64,000 bases of DNA from Hominimerdicola alba 8 (lineage in GTDB: Bacteria > Bacillota > Clostridia > Oscillospirales > Ruminococcaceae). The stretch covers positions 123,710-187,709 of the forward strand of contig NZ_ADKM02000134.1 of the NCBI RefSeq assembly GCF_000178155.2. Reading direction: 5' to 3'. The position numbers and the translations under genes were made by a program. Each line of letters starts with the position of its first letter. Position 1 is the stretch's first letter. Below the pieces are notes generated by a model. It saw nothing but the letters and a program-made list of their open reading frames with translations, made no database searches and had not been told where the DNA came from. Shown here piece by piece: positions 1 through 6,919 of this stretch.

Positions 1-113
1 CCGATCTTTTCGTTCAGGAACCTGACCATCTCAAGGCTGTCCTTTTCAGCCTGTGCGAGAGTTTCCTCGCCGTACAGATCCTGACTGCCTGTTAAAAAGT
101 AAATTTTTTTCAT
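1..113 (-). CDS. araA: L-arabinose isomerase, N-terminal part (cut by window edge)
   Basis: Only the first 37 or so codons are present; the gene runs off the left edge. The translation begins MKKIYFLTGSQDLYGEETL, the characteristic N-terminus of L-arabinose isomerase, which converts L-arabinose to L-ribulose in the cytoplasm. The ATG (113-111) is preceded by a GGAG ribosome site on the minus strand. It lies 41 bp downstream of the GH51 arabinofuranosidase on the same strand with no visible terminator between them, so the two are probably co-transcribed: one releases arabinose and the other starts its catabolism. Identification rests on this short segment but the motif is distinctive. Confidence 0.88.
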   Translation of the reverse strand, partial: MKKIYFLTGSQDLYGEETLAQAEKDSLEMVRFLNEKI

Positions 114-154
114 AATGAACTCCATTCTATATATCAATGATCGGTCAGCTTTGC

Positions 155-1624
155 TCAAAAAAGTCTTACGCTTACTACCGACAGTTTGGGCAGAGTGAAT
201 TTTACACCCTTTTCGGTGATCTCAGCCTTGTGCTCAGCGGGAACGATCCTCTCGCCGTCCTCAAAGTCATTGTAAGCGTGAACATCACCGTATGTCAGCA
301 CTTGTGCTTCTGCCTTTGTGAAGCTGTTGCCAACCAGTTCGCACTCTATCTCAAAATCTTCTTCAAGAGAAGCGTTAGAGAAAGTCAGTGTCACATGACC
401 GTCTTTGTCGATCGATGCAGACTTGGTGACTGCGGGTATCTTTCCGCCTGCTTCTTCGTTCTCGCAATAGCTGTAGAGCAGTTCTGCGTCCTGATGTGTC
501 TTATACATGTTGAAAACGTGGTAGGTCGGGGTCTTGACCAGCTTTTCGCCCTCAGTCAGCAGAAGTGCCTGCAATACGTTTACCGCCTGTGCAAGGTTAG
601 CCATTGCTACTACATCCGAATGCTCGTTGAAAATATTCAGGCTGACAGCCGCAACTATAGCATCACGCATGGTATTCTGCTGGAAGAGGAAACCCGGATT
701 TGTACCCTCCTGAACATCGAACCAGCAGCCCCACTCGTCAACTATCAGCTTCATGTTGTCGCTGTGCTGCTTCATTATATTGTTGTGCTTCTCTATCAGT
801 GTGCCGATGTGCATGGCATTTTTGATCGTCTGATAGTATACCTCATCAGTGAAATCTGTGGCGCTGCCCTTGTTGAAGAAATCACCCGATGGTATGGTAT
901 AATAGTGCAGCGAAATAGCTTTTGCGTGGAAGTCGTTGATGCCTTCCATCAGCTTTGTGGTCCAGTTGTAGTCATCAACATTTGGACCGCCTGCGACCTT
1001 GTAAAGTTCGTTTCCGCCGAAATTGCGGCAGTAGGTCGAATAGCGTCTGTAGAGATCGGCATAATATTCGGGGCGCATATTTCCGCCGCAGCCCCAGTTT
1101 TCATTGCCGATGCCGAGATATTTGAGTTTCCATGGCTTTTCTCTGCCGTTCTTTCTTCTCAGGTCAGCCATTGGCGATACTCCGTCAAAAGTGATGTACT
1201 CGATCCAGTCAGCCAGTTCTTCGACAGTACCGCTTCCTACGTTACCTGCCAGATAAGGCTCACAGCCCAACTCTTCGCACATGTTGAAAAACTCGTGTGT
1301 GCCGAATGAGTTGTCTTCGGTAACGCCGCCCCAGTGAGTGTTGACCATCTTGGGACGCTCGCTCTTCTCACCGATGCCGTCTTTCCAGTGGTATTCATCA
1401 GCGAAGCAGCCGCCCGGCCAGCGCAGGACAGGCATTTTTATTTCCTTGAATGCTTCGATGATGTCGTTTCTGACACCGTTTGTATTGGGAATATCAGAAT
1501 TCTCACCGACATATATGCCATTGTAGATGCACCTGCCGAGATGCTCTGAGAAATGTCCGTATATCTCACGGTTGATATGTGACTTTTTGTCTAATGTGTT
1601 TACGACTGCTTTGAGTTTTTTCAT
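155..1624 (-). CDS. abfA: GH51 intracellular alpha-L-arabinofuranosidase
   Basis: The 489-residue protein has the usual length for cytoplasmic GH51 arabinofuranosidases and no signal peptide. The acid/base glutamate is seen in GIGNENWG (about E175) and the nucleophile glutamate in LIVDEWGCW (about E297); [11 protein letters not shown] near the N-terminus is also typical. It removes terminal arabinofuranosyl groups from imported arabino-oligosaccharides. The reading frame stays open further upstream, but the ATG at 1624 is preceded by an AGGAGGT site with good spacing and starts [10 protein letters not shown], so it is preferred. It is followed by araA and is divergent from the AraC-type regulator. 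No good -35 box was found for it, which fits an activator-dependent promoter (inference). Confidence 0.93.
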   Translation of the reverse strand: MKKLKAVVNTLDKKSHINREIYGHFSEHLGRCIYNGIYVGENSDIPNTNGVRNDIIEAFKEIKMPVLRWPGGCFADEYHWKDGIGEKSERPKMVNTHWGGVTEDNSFGTHEFFNMCEELGCEPYLAGNVGSGTVEELADWIEYITFDGVSPMADLRRKNGREKPWKLKYLGIGNENWGCGGNMRPEYYADLYRRYSTYCRNFGGNELYKVAGGPNVDDYNWTTKLMEGINDFHAKAISLHYYTIPSGDFFNKGSATDFTDEVYYQTIKNAMHIGTLIEKHNNIMKQHSDNMKLIVDEWGCWFDVQEGTNPGFLFQQNTMRDAIVAAVSLNIFNEHSDVVAMANLAQAVNVLQALLLTEGEKLVKTPTYHVFNMYKTHQDAELLYSYCENEEAGGKIPAVTKSASIDKDGHVTLTFSNASLEEDFEIECELVGNSFTKAEAQVLTYGDVHAYNDFEDGERIVPAEHKAEITEKGVKFTLPKLSVVSVRLF

Positions 1625-1801
1625 GTTTCTACCTCCTGAGTTTGGTTCTGCGTGTATTTGCGGAATTATCCCCGCAGATATTATAACCGTAGCAGACTGC
1701 ATATTGGATGTTCGCCTGTGTGCGTACATTACATAAGCTGAGTCTGTACAACTGTCCGACTGTCATTGCAAAAGAAAATATGTAATTACAAATAAAAAGT
1801 C

Positions 1802-1830
1802 TTGACAAATTTATACATACATATTATAAT
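1802..1830 (+). promoter_or_regulatory. Consensus sigma-A promoter of the AraC-type gene
   Basis: TTGACA at 1802-1807 and TATAAT at 1825-1830 are separated by exactly 17 bp. The promoter lies inside the upstream extension of the open frame, showing that translation must begin later, at the TTG at 1883. Confidence 0.8.
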
Positions 1831-1882
1831 GATATCAGCAAAAAGTCAATGGACAATACACTTGATGATATGGAGGATTATC

Positions 1883-2731
1883 TTGAACGAGATCATTTTA
1901 TCTACCGACAGGCTGCCTGTTATGTGCAGTTGTGACTATATCGCGCTGACCGAGCCGTACTTCATGGCTGAGAGAACGCCTGATTTCAACGTTATCATAT
2001 ATGTGGTCGAAGGCAGTATGTGCATCACTGAGGGAAAATGTGACTATGAACTCGAAGCGGGGGAGCTGCTCTTTCTTAAAAAGGGGCTTCACCATTATGG
2101 CAAAGATGCTGTGCCGCGCGGCACAAAATGGTATTTTGCGCACTTCTATCTCGATGAACCGGTGGGTGACCGACCTGAGTTCATACCCGATCCCGATCCT
2201 TTAGGTGCGGGTGAAAGGGTCGAGTTGAATGTTATCCTGCCAAAACGTATATCAGTATCAAAAAACGGACAGATACATAATTTATTTGCGGAACTTGTGA
2301 AGTACAGCCAAAGTGAAGACCCATACAAACGCCTGCGCGTGAACGGAATGCTGTATTCTCTGCTGACAGAAGCCGTTTTGCAGCGCTACACCGAAAGTGC
2401 GATGCCGCGCCTTTCTGACAGGATATGTGCATGGCTTGGCGAACACTGCAATGAGTCTTTTTCGGCAGCACGTCTTGAAAAGGAATTTTTCCTCAGTTAT
2501 AAACGCATGGCTGCTGTATTCAAGGCTGAACAGGGCGAAACTATGCAGCAGTTCCACACAAAATGCCGAATGACTAGGGCGTGCTATCTGCTTCGCTCGA
2601 CAGCAATGCCTGTCCGCGAAGTTGCTAACGCTGTCGGTTACAATGACCCTCTCTATTTTACACGATGCTTCCGCAGCTGTGAGGGACAATCGCCATCGGA
2701 TTACAGAAATTCCGTCAGAGCAGGATATTAA
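1883..2731 (+). CDS. AraC-family transcriptional regulator
   Basis: The protein is 282 residues from the TTG at 1883, which has a GGAGG site 6 nt upstream; an earlier in-frame start would overlap the promoter. Residues about 30-90 (NVIIYVVEG, then GELLFLKKG) form a cupin-like AraC ligand-binding domain. The last 100 residues form the double helix-turn-helix DNA-binding domain, ending with the family signature around VREVANAVGYNDPLYFTRCF. It stands between the divergent abfA-araA unit and the large arabinan operon, so it probably senses arabinose or an arabino-oligosaccharide and controls both. The direct ACAATTTGT repeats at 2925-3001 are candidate binding sites (inference). Confidence 0.88.
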   Translation: MNEIILSTDRLPVMCSCDYIALTEPYFMAERTPDFNVIIYVVEGSMCITEGKCDYELEAGELLFLKKGLHHYGKDAVPRGTKWYFAHFYLDEPVGDRPEFIPDPDPLGAGERVELNVILPKRISVSKNGQIHNLFAELVKYSQSEDPYKRLRVNGMLYSLLTEAVLQRYTESAMPRLSDRICAWLGEHCNESFSAARLEKEFFLSYKRMAAVFKAEQGETMQQFHTKCRMTRACYLLRSTAMPVREVANAVGYNDPLYFTRCFRSCEGQSPSDYRNSVRAGY

Positions 2732-2924
2732 GGTTGGGCATATTGACATGGATAATTATACTTGTCATACATCTGAAATTTATTTCGTCAAATTCACGAT
2801 ACAGGTGAATATATATGCGACTGAACTTGTAGACATTCATGTGAAAAAGGCAGACATGTTTGCAGACTTAAGCGTTTTCGAGCTATTCAAAACGTGCTTT
2901 TGGGGCTGATAAATGGTCTGAAAT

Positions 2925-3001
2925 ACAATTTGTATGGTAAAATGTGGTAACTTGTTATTACAATTTGTGAATGTTCAATATTATATATTCTAACAATTTG
3001 T
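2925..3001 (+). promoter_or_regulatory. Three phased ACAATTTGT direct repeats, candidate operator
   Basis: ACAATTTGT occurs exactly at 2925-2933, 2960-2968 and 2993-3001. Spacings of 35 and 33 bp are close to three helical turns, so the sites face roughly one side of the DNA. The last copy ends 12 bp before the -35 box at 3014. Direct repeats next to a -35 box are typical of AraC-family activators; assignment to the neighbouring regulator is inference. Confidence 0.5.
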
Positions 3002-3013
3002 GCAGATTAAGCA

Positions 3014-3042
3014 TTGACAGAAAAGGGGAAATTCTGTATAAT
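3014..3042 (+). promoter_or_regulatory. Upstream tandem promoter P1 of the arabinan operon
   Basis: TTGACA at 3014-3019 and TATAAT at 3037-3042 with a 17-bp spacer, immediately downstream of the ACAATTTGT repeats. Confidence 0.75.
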
Positions 3043-3073
3043 AATGACAAGATAGTCAATTTGGATATTTTGC

Positions 3074-3102
3074 TTGACATTCAGATGAAAAAAGTGTATA
3101 AT
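3074..3102 (+). promoter_or_regulatory. Downstream tandem promoter P2 of the arabinan operon
   Basis: TTGACA at 3074-3079 and TATAAT at 3097-3102, again with 17 bp between them and exactly 60 bp downstream of P1. Transcripts from here would carry about 200 nt of leader before the first GH43 gene. Confidence 0.75.
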
Positions 3103-3308
3103 ATTTCATTAGAAGATGGTTACTATAGTTTGGCAATATTATGACAAAAGACAATATGTTTGATTTCTATCAATAATAAAGCGTTTCATTTGTGAAAAAT
3201 AATGTTATAACAAATTTTCTGATTTGTAATTATATTGAACTAAAATTTGTTGTCTTTTCAATACAATGTTGTGTACGGACATTTTGGGTAACTGAAAGGG
3301 TTGGGTAA

Positions 3309-4919
3309 ATGAAAAGTATATCTGCATTGGTACTTTCTGTGATGCTGGCGGCTGCGATGGTTTCCTGCGGCTCGGAAAGTTCGGGTACGGCGGCTTCGGA
3401 GAGTTCACAGACTTCTCAGACCGAGCATGCCGAAGAAAGTGAGAAAGAAGTGTCTGCCGCGAACGGTGAGGCAGGCGCACCTATAGAACTGACAAAATGT
3501 GTTGGCAATCCCATCGCGGGCTTTGATGATAAGGGCGAACTGACATACGGCGGCGATCCGTCTGTGCTGGTGGTGGGTGATACACTATATTTATATGTGG
3601 GTCATGACATTTCGACCAACGACAGCTATGTTATGCCCGAATATCTCTGCTATTCCACTAAGGATATGAAAGAGTGGAAATATGAAGGCTCGGTGCTGAA
3701 AATGGCAGATGTAAAGTGGGCTGAAAAGAATTCCGCATGGGCGGGTCAGGTCGCAAGGCACTATGATGAAACGGCGGGGAAGGATAAGTACTATTTCTAC
3801 TACTGCTCGTGGAACAGTGCTGACAGCGGCAAACAGTCCATCGGCGTTGCGGTGGCTGACAGCCCTACAGGTCCGTTCGAGGATATCGGGAAGGCACTGG
3901 TCAATGGCTCTTTAACAGAAGAACAGACCTCTGACTGGAACGACATCGACCCGACCGTCTGGATAGAAGACGGTGACGACGGGGAAGAACACAGATATCT
4001 CGCATGGGGAAATTCAAAGCTGTATGTCTGCGAACTGAACGAGGATATGATATCGGTCAAGGACTATGACGGTGACGGCGAGATAACCTTTAAAAAAGAT
4101 GTCGTGGCGAAGATGCCGCCCGCGTCATACACGGAAGCGCCCTGGATATACCGCAGACAGGACGAGAACGGCAAATATTACGGTGATTATTACCTGTTTT
4201 ACGCCTACGGCTGGCGTGAGCAGATGGCATACGCCACCACAGATGACCTGATGGAGGGCAAGTTCGATTATCAGGACGTTATAATGAAAGCCTCTGCGAC
4301 CTCGAATACTAATCATATGGCGGTGGTCGATTTCCTGGGAAAAACGTGGTTCATCTACCATAACGGTTCACTGGCGGGCGGCAGTGGTTTCAGAAGAGTT
4401 GCCTGCGTTGAAGAACTTAAATTTGTTGATGACGGCGCTGTTGATTATCTGGAAGAAACTGCGGCGGGCGCATTCGGTACAGCATCGGCGCTTATCGCGC
4501 AGAACGGCGAAAAGCTGGCGCACAAGTGGTTCAATAATTCTCTGGCAGATGATGCTTACCCGTACACCGATGCAGAACTTGGGAGCGGTCTTGAAAAGAC
4601 AAATGAACTTGACGAGCAGTGGGCGATAGTTCAGGGCAAGTCCGACAAGGACGATCCTTACGCAGTTTCGATAGAATCAAACAACAAGGCGGGACTTTAC
4701 GTTACGTTCAAAGACGGCGGCGTGGTGCTGAGTCAGGACTATGACAACAGTATGTCGCAGGCGCAGACTTTCAGGACGGTCACAGGGCTGTCAGGAAAAG
4801 GTGTTTCCTTTGAATCGGTGGCTGAACCGGGCATGTACCTGACGCTTTCGGGCGGCGCGGCAAGCCTTACGGACGGTTCAGACCCGCAGGCTGTCAGCTT
4901 TGATATAGAAGATGTGTGA
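3309..4919 (+). CDS. Secreted GH43 lipoprotein with C-terminal AbfB-like module
   Basis: The 536-residue protein has a lipoprotein signal peptide with the lipobox cysteine near residue 20 (AMVSC), followed by a Ser/Thr/Glu-rich linker to about residue 60. The GH43 five-bladed propeller follows: the general base is expected in YGGDPSVL (about D83), the modulating aspartate in NDIDPTVW and the acid glutamate in YTEAPWIY. The last 140 residues, with GKGVSFESVAEPGMYL, resemble an arabinose-binding AbfB/CBM42 fold. It is likely an arabinofuranosidase or arabinan-active enzyme on the cell surface; xylan side chains are an alternative substrate. It is the first gene of the long operon, behind two promoters, with a modest AAAGGG ribosome site. 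Confidence 0.8.
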   Translation: MKSISALVLSVMLAAAMVSCGSESSGTAASESSQTSQTEHAEESEKEVSAANGEAGAPIELTKCVGNPIAGFDDKGELTYGGDPSVLVVGDTLYLYVGHDISTNDSYVMPEYLCYSTKDMKEWKYEGSVLKMADVKWAEKNSAWAGQVARHYDETAGKDKYYFYYCSWNSADSGKQSIGVAVADSPTGPFEDIGKALVNGSLTEEQTSDWNDIDPTVWIEDGDDGEEHRYLAWGNSKLYVCELNEDMISVKDYDGDGEITFKKDVVAKMPPASYTEAPWIYRRQDENGKYYGDYYLFYAYGWREQMAYATTDDLMEGKFDYQDVIMKASATSNTNHMAVVDFLGKTWFIYHNGSLAGGSGFRRVACVEELKFVDDGAVDYLEETAAGAFGTASALIAQNGEKLAHKWFNNSLADDAYPYTDAELGSGLEKTNELDEQWAIVQGKSDKDDPYAVSIESNNKAGLYVTFKDGGVVLSQDYDNSMSQAQTFRTVTGLSGKGVSFESVAEPGMYLTLSGGAASLTDGSDPQAVSFDIEDV

Positions 4920-4985
4920 ATGGAGCAAACAAATGGAGCATAATGTTAGTTTAAATATATCGGCATATTCTGAGGAGGATATTTT

Positions 4986-6596
4986 ATGCGCAAAAGAGTT
5001 CTTTCGGCAGCTGCGGCACTGCTTGCGGTCACTATGATGATGTCGGCTTGCAGCAGTGCTAAGGCAAATGACGGCAGCAAGGCAGACACCGCCGAGAGCA
5101 GTGCAGCGGTCAGCAAAGAGCCTTCGTATGATTATGATTTTACGGTGGATATGAGCGGCTATGACATCGGGCAGGTATCTTCGGGGACTTCGGTGCATGA
5201 CCCCTCGATACTGAAAGCCGACGGTAAGTACTATATATATGGTTCACATATGGCGGCAGCTTCCTGTGACGACCTGCTCAGCTGGAAGTTTATGGCGAAC
5301 GGCTACCGCGCTGATAATTCGGTCTTCGGGCAGATTTATTCGGTATATGACGAGGCGTTTGCTTACGCGGGCGCACCTTCAAGCCTTATACCGACAGATG
5401 ATGCGGGACGCGGCGGTGAACATGTGTGGGCGCCTGATGTCATCTACAACAAAGCAATGGGCAAGTACGTTATGTACTACTGCACAACTTCCACATGGAA
5501 CGCATCTAATCTCTGCTACGGTATCAGCGATACACCTGAGGGTCCGTTCGAGTGGCAGGGTGCGCTGGTCTATTCGGGATTTGATATGTCAAATATCGAA
5601 GCTACCGATGTTTACGACTATGTTGATGAAGACTATGCGGTAGAAAATTACATAAAAGGCGGCAAGTACAACTTTGATGACTGCCCCAACGCCATCGATC
5701 CCGCGATATTCTATGACGGCGAGGGCAAGATGTGGCTGGTCTACGGTTCGTGGAGCGGCGGTATCTTCCTGCTGGAAGTCGATGAAGCAACAGGCAGGGT
5801 GATACATCCTGAGGCTGACCCCGACAACAACGTTGACCCGTATTTCGGCAGAAAGCTGGCGGGCGGCGGTCATGAGTCGATGGAAGCACCATATATCCTT
5901 TGGGACGAGGACAGCGGTTATTACTACCTGTTCGTTTCCTACGGCGGACTTAACCGCGAGGGCGGCTATCAGATAAGAGTTTTCCGCAGCGACAAGCCTG
6001 ACGGCAAATATGTTGACATGTACGACCGCGAACTTGAAGCGAAAGTGAACAACTCCTACTTCGGGCTGAAACTTTCGGGCAACTACATGCTGCCCAGCCT
6101 GAAACAGGCTTACATGGCAACAGGTCATAACTCGGCGCTGGTCGATGATGACGGAAAGAAATACGTGGTATATCACACCCGTTTTGACAATGGTTCAGAA
6201 GCGCATTCACCGAGAGTTCACCAGTTTATTGTGAATGCTGAGGGCTGGCCTTGCATGCTGCCTTATCAGACGCAGGGCGAAACTGTCAGCGAAAAAGGCT
6301 ACTCGATGGACGATGTCGCGGGCAGATACTATTTTATAAACCAGGGTACTGAGATAAATGCGGACATCGCTGAGCCTGTCATACTCTACCTTGACCCGAA
6401 CGGCAATGCTGTTACCGAAAAGGAAACAGGCACATGGGAAATGACAGAGGGCAGCTGTTACATGACAGTCACTCTGGGAGAAACCACCTACAGCGGAGTC
6501 TTCTGTGCGATGATGGACGAAGCTGACACACAGGTAATGACATTCTCGGCAGTAGGCAATAATGAGAGCGTATGGGGTGTTAAATATGCCGAATGA
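4986..6596 (+). CDS. Secreted GH43 lipoprotein, probable endo-1,5-alpha-L-arabinanase
   Basis: The protein has 536 residues, with a lipoprotein signal peptide and cysteine near residue 22 (MMSAC). The GH43 catalytic base lies in VHDPSILKADGKYY (about D72), the modulating aspartate in NAIDPAIFYD and the acid glutamate in HESMEAPYIL. The C-terminal 110 residues form the small beta domain found after the propeller in large bacterial endo-arabinanases of the Bacillus YxiA type, which cut internal alpha-1,5 bonds of arabinan. A strong TGAGGAGGAT site precedes the ATG. Its length equals that of the preceding gene by chance, and the two sequences are not close copies. Together they would act outside the membrane ahead of transport. 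Confidence 0.83.
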   Translation: MRKRVLSAAAALLAVTMMMSACSSAKANDGSKADTAESSAAVSKEPSYDYDFTVDMSGYDIGQVSSGTSVHDPSILKADGKYYIYGSHMAAASCDDLLSWKFMANGYRADNSVFGQIYSVYDEAFAYAGAPSSLIPTDDAGRGGEHVWAPDVIYNKAMGKYVMYYCTTSTWNASNLCYGISDTPEGPFEWQGALVYSGFDMSNIEATDVYDYVDEDYAVENYIKGGKYNFDDCPNAIDPAIFYDGEGKMWLVYGSWSGGIFLLEVDEATGRVIHPEADPDNNVDPYFGRKLAGGGHESMEAPYILWDEDSGYYYLFVSYGGLNREGGYQIRVFRSDKPDGKYVDMYDRELEAKVNNSYFGLKLSGNYMLPSLKQAYMATGHNSALVDDDGKKYVVYHTRFDNGSEAHSPRVHQFIVNAEGWPCMLPYQTQGETVSEKGYSMDDVAGRYYFINQGTEINADIAEPVILYLDPNGNAVTEKETGTWEMTEGSCYMTVTLGETTYSGVFCAMMDEADTQVMTFSAVGNNESVWGVKYAE

Positions 6597-6897
6597 GGAA
6601 GTTTCCCCTAAAAGAAAGCCGCCCCGCGAGGGGTTCAGGCGCAGGATAAATCCTTACTATGCGGGCATGACAAAAAAGGAGATAGCCATTGACACATCAA
6701 AGACTGTGTTCAAGTGGCTTTGCGGGACAGCTTTCCTGTACATTTACTGGGCTGCGATGCTGCTGCTGTTTTCGATACTTCTGCTCAATGTCTGGAAAGT
6801 CACGCTGGTAAGGCTTCTTATCTACGCGGGCGTTCTTTGCGGTATCAGTTCAGCTGCTTATGCGGGCATACTGGTACACAGAAAATTCTATTACTGA
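6586..6897 (+). CDS. Small two-helix membrane protein, function unknown
   Basis: The 103-residue protein is not recognised as a named family. The first 45 residues are basic and Pro-rich (PKRKPPREGFRRR), then come two hydrophobic helices at about 50-72 and 78-97, with a short loop. The start at 6586 overlaps the end of the endo-arabinanase gene by 11 bp and follows a GGGGTG site; an earlier ATG at 6562 is possible. The tight coupling between the arabinanase and the binding-protein gene suggests it belongs to the uptake machinery, perhaps as a helper for the transporter or for lipoprotein placement, but nothing in the sequence shows which. Confidence 0.65.
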   Translation: MPNEEVSPKRKPPREGFRRRINPYYAGMTKKEIAIDTSKTVFKWLCGTAFLYIYWAAMLLLFSILLLNVWKVTLVRLLIYAGVLCGISSAAYAGILVHRKFYY

Positions 6898-6919
6898 GCA
6901 TTTTACTAAGGAGGACACA

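Larger units (their letters stand above)
2732..3308. other. 577-bp AT-rich intergenic control region
   Basis: No credible gene is seen; the short open frame running from the AraC gene end to about 2909 lacks a ribosome site and family resemblance. The region carries three ACAATTTGT repeats, two tandem consensus promoters and an untranslated leader of about 200 nt containing an inverted repeat, ACAAA...TTTGT, at 3210-3227. Confidence 0.7.

Noticed and set aside
137..1309. A 390-codon plus-strand open frame opposite the GH51 gene
   Set aside because: Antisense shadow of abfA; no ribosome site and no domain.
155..1729. Longer start for the GH51 protein at 1729
   Set aside because: The additional 35 residues are not family-like, and the ATG at 1624 has a strong AGGAGGT site.
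1802..1882. N-terminal extension of the AraC-type protein
   Set aside because: Would begin inside the -35 box of a perfect promoter; the TTG at 1883 has a good ribosome site.
2622..2909. 95-codon open frame overlapping the end of the AraC-type gene
   Set aside because: It overlaps coding sequence out of frame, lacks a ribosome site, and its later half is AT-rich intergenic DNA.
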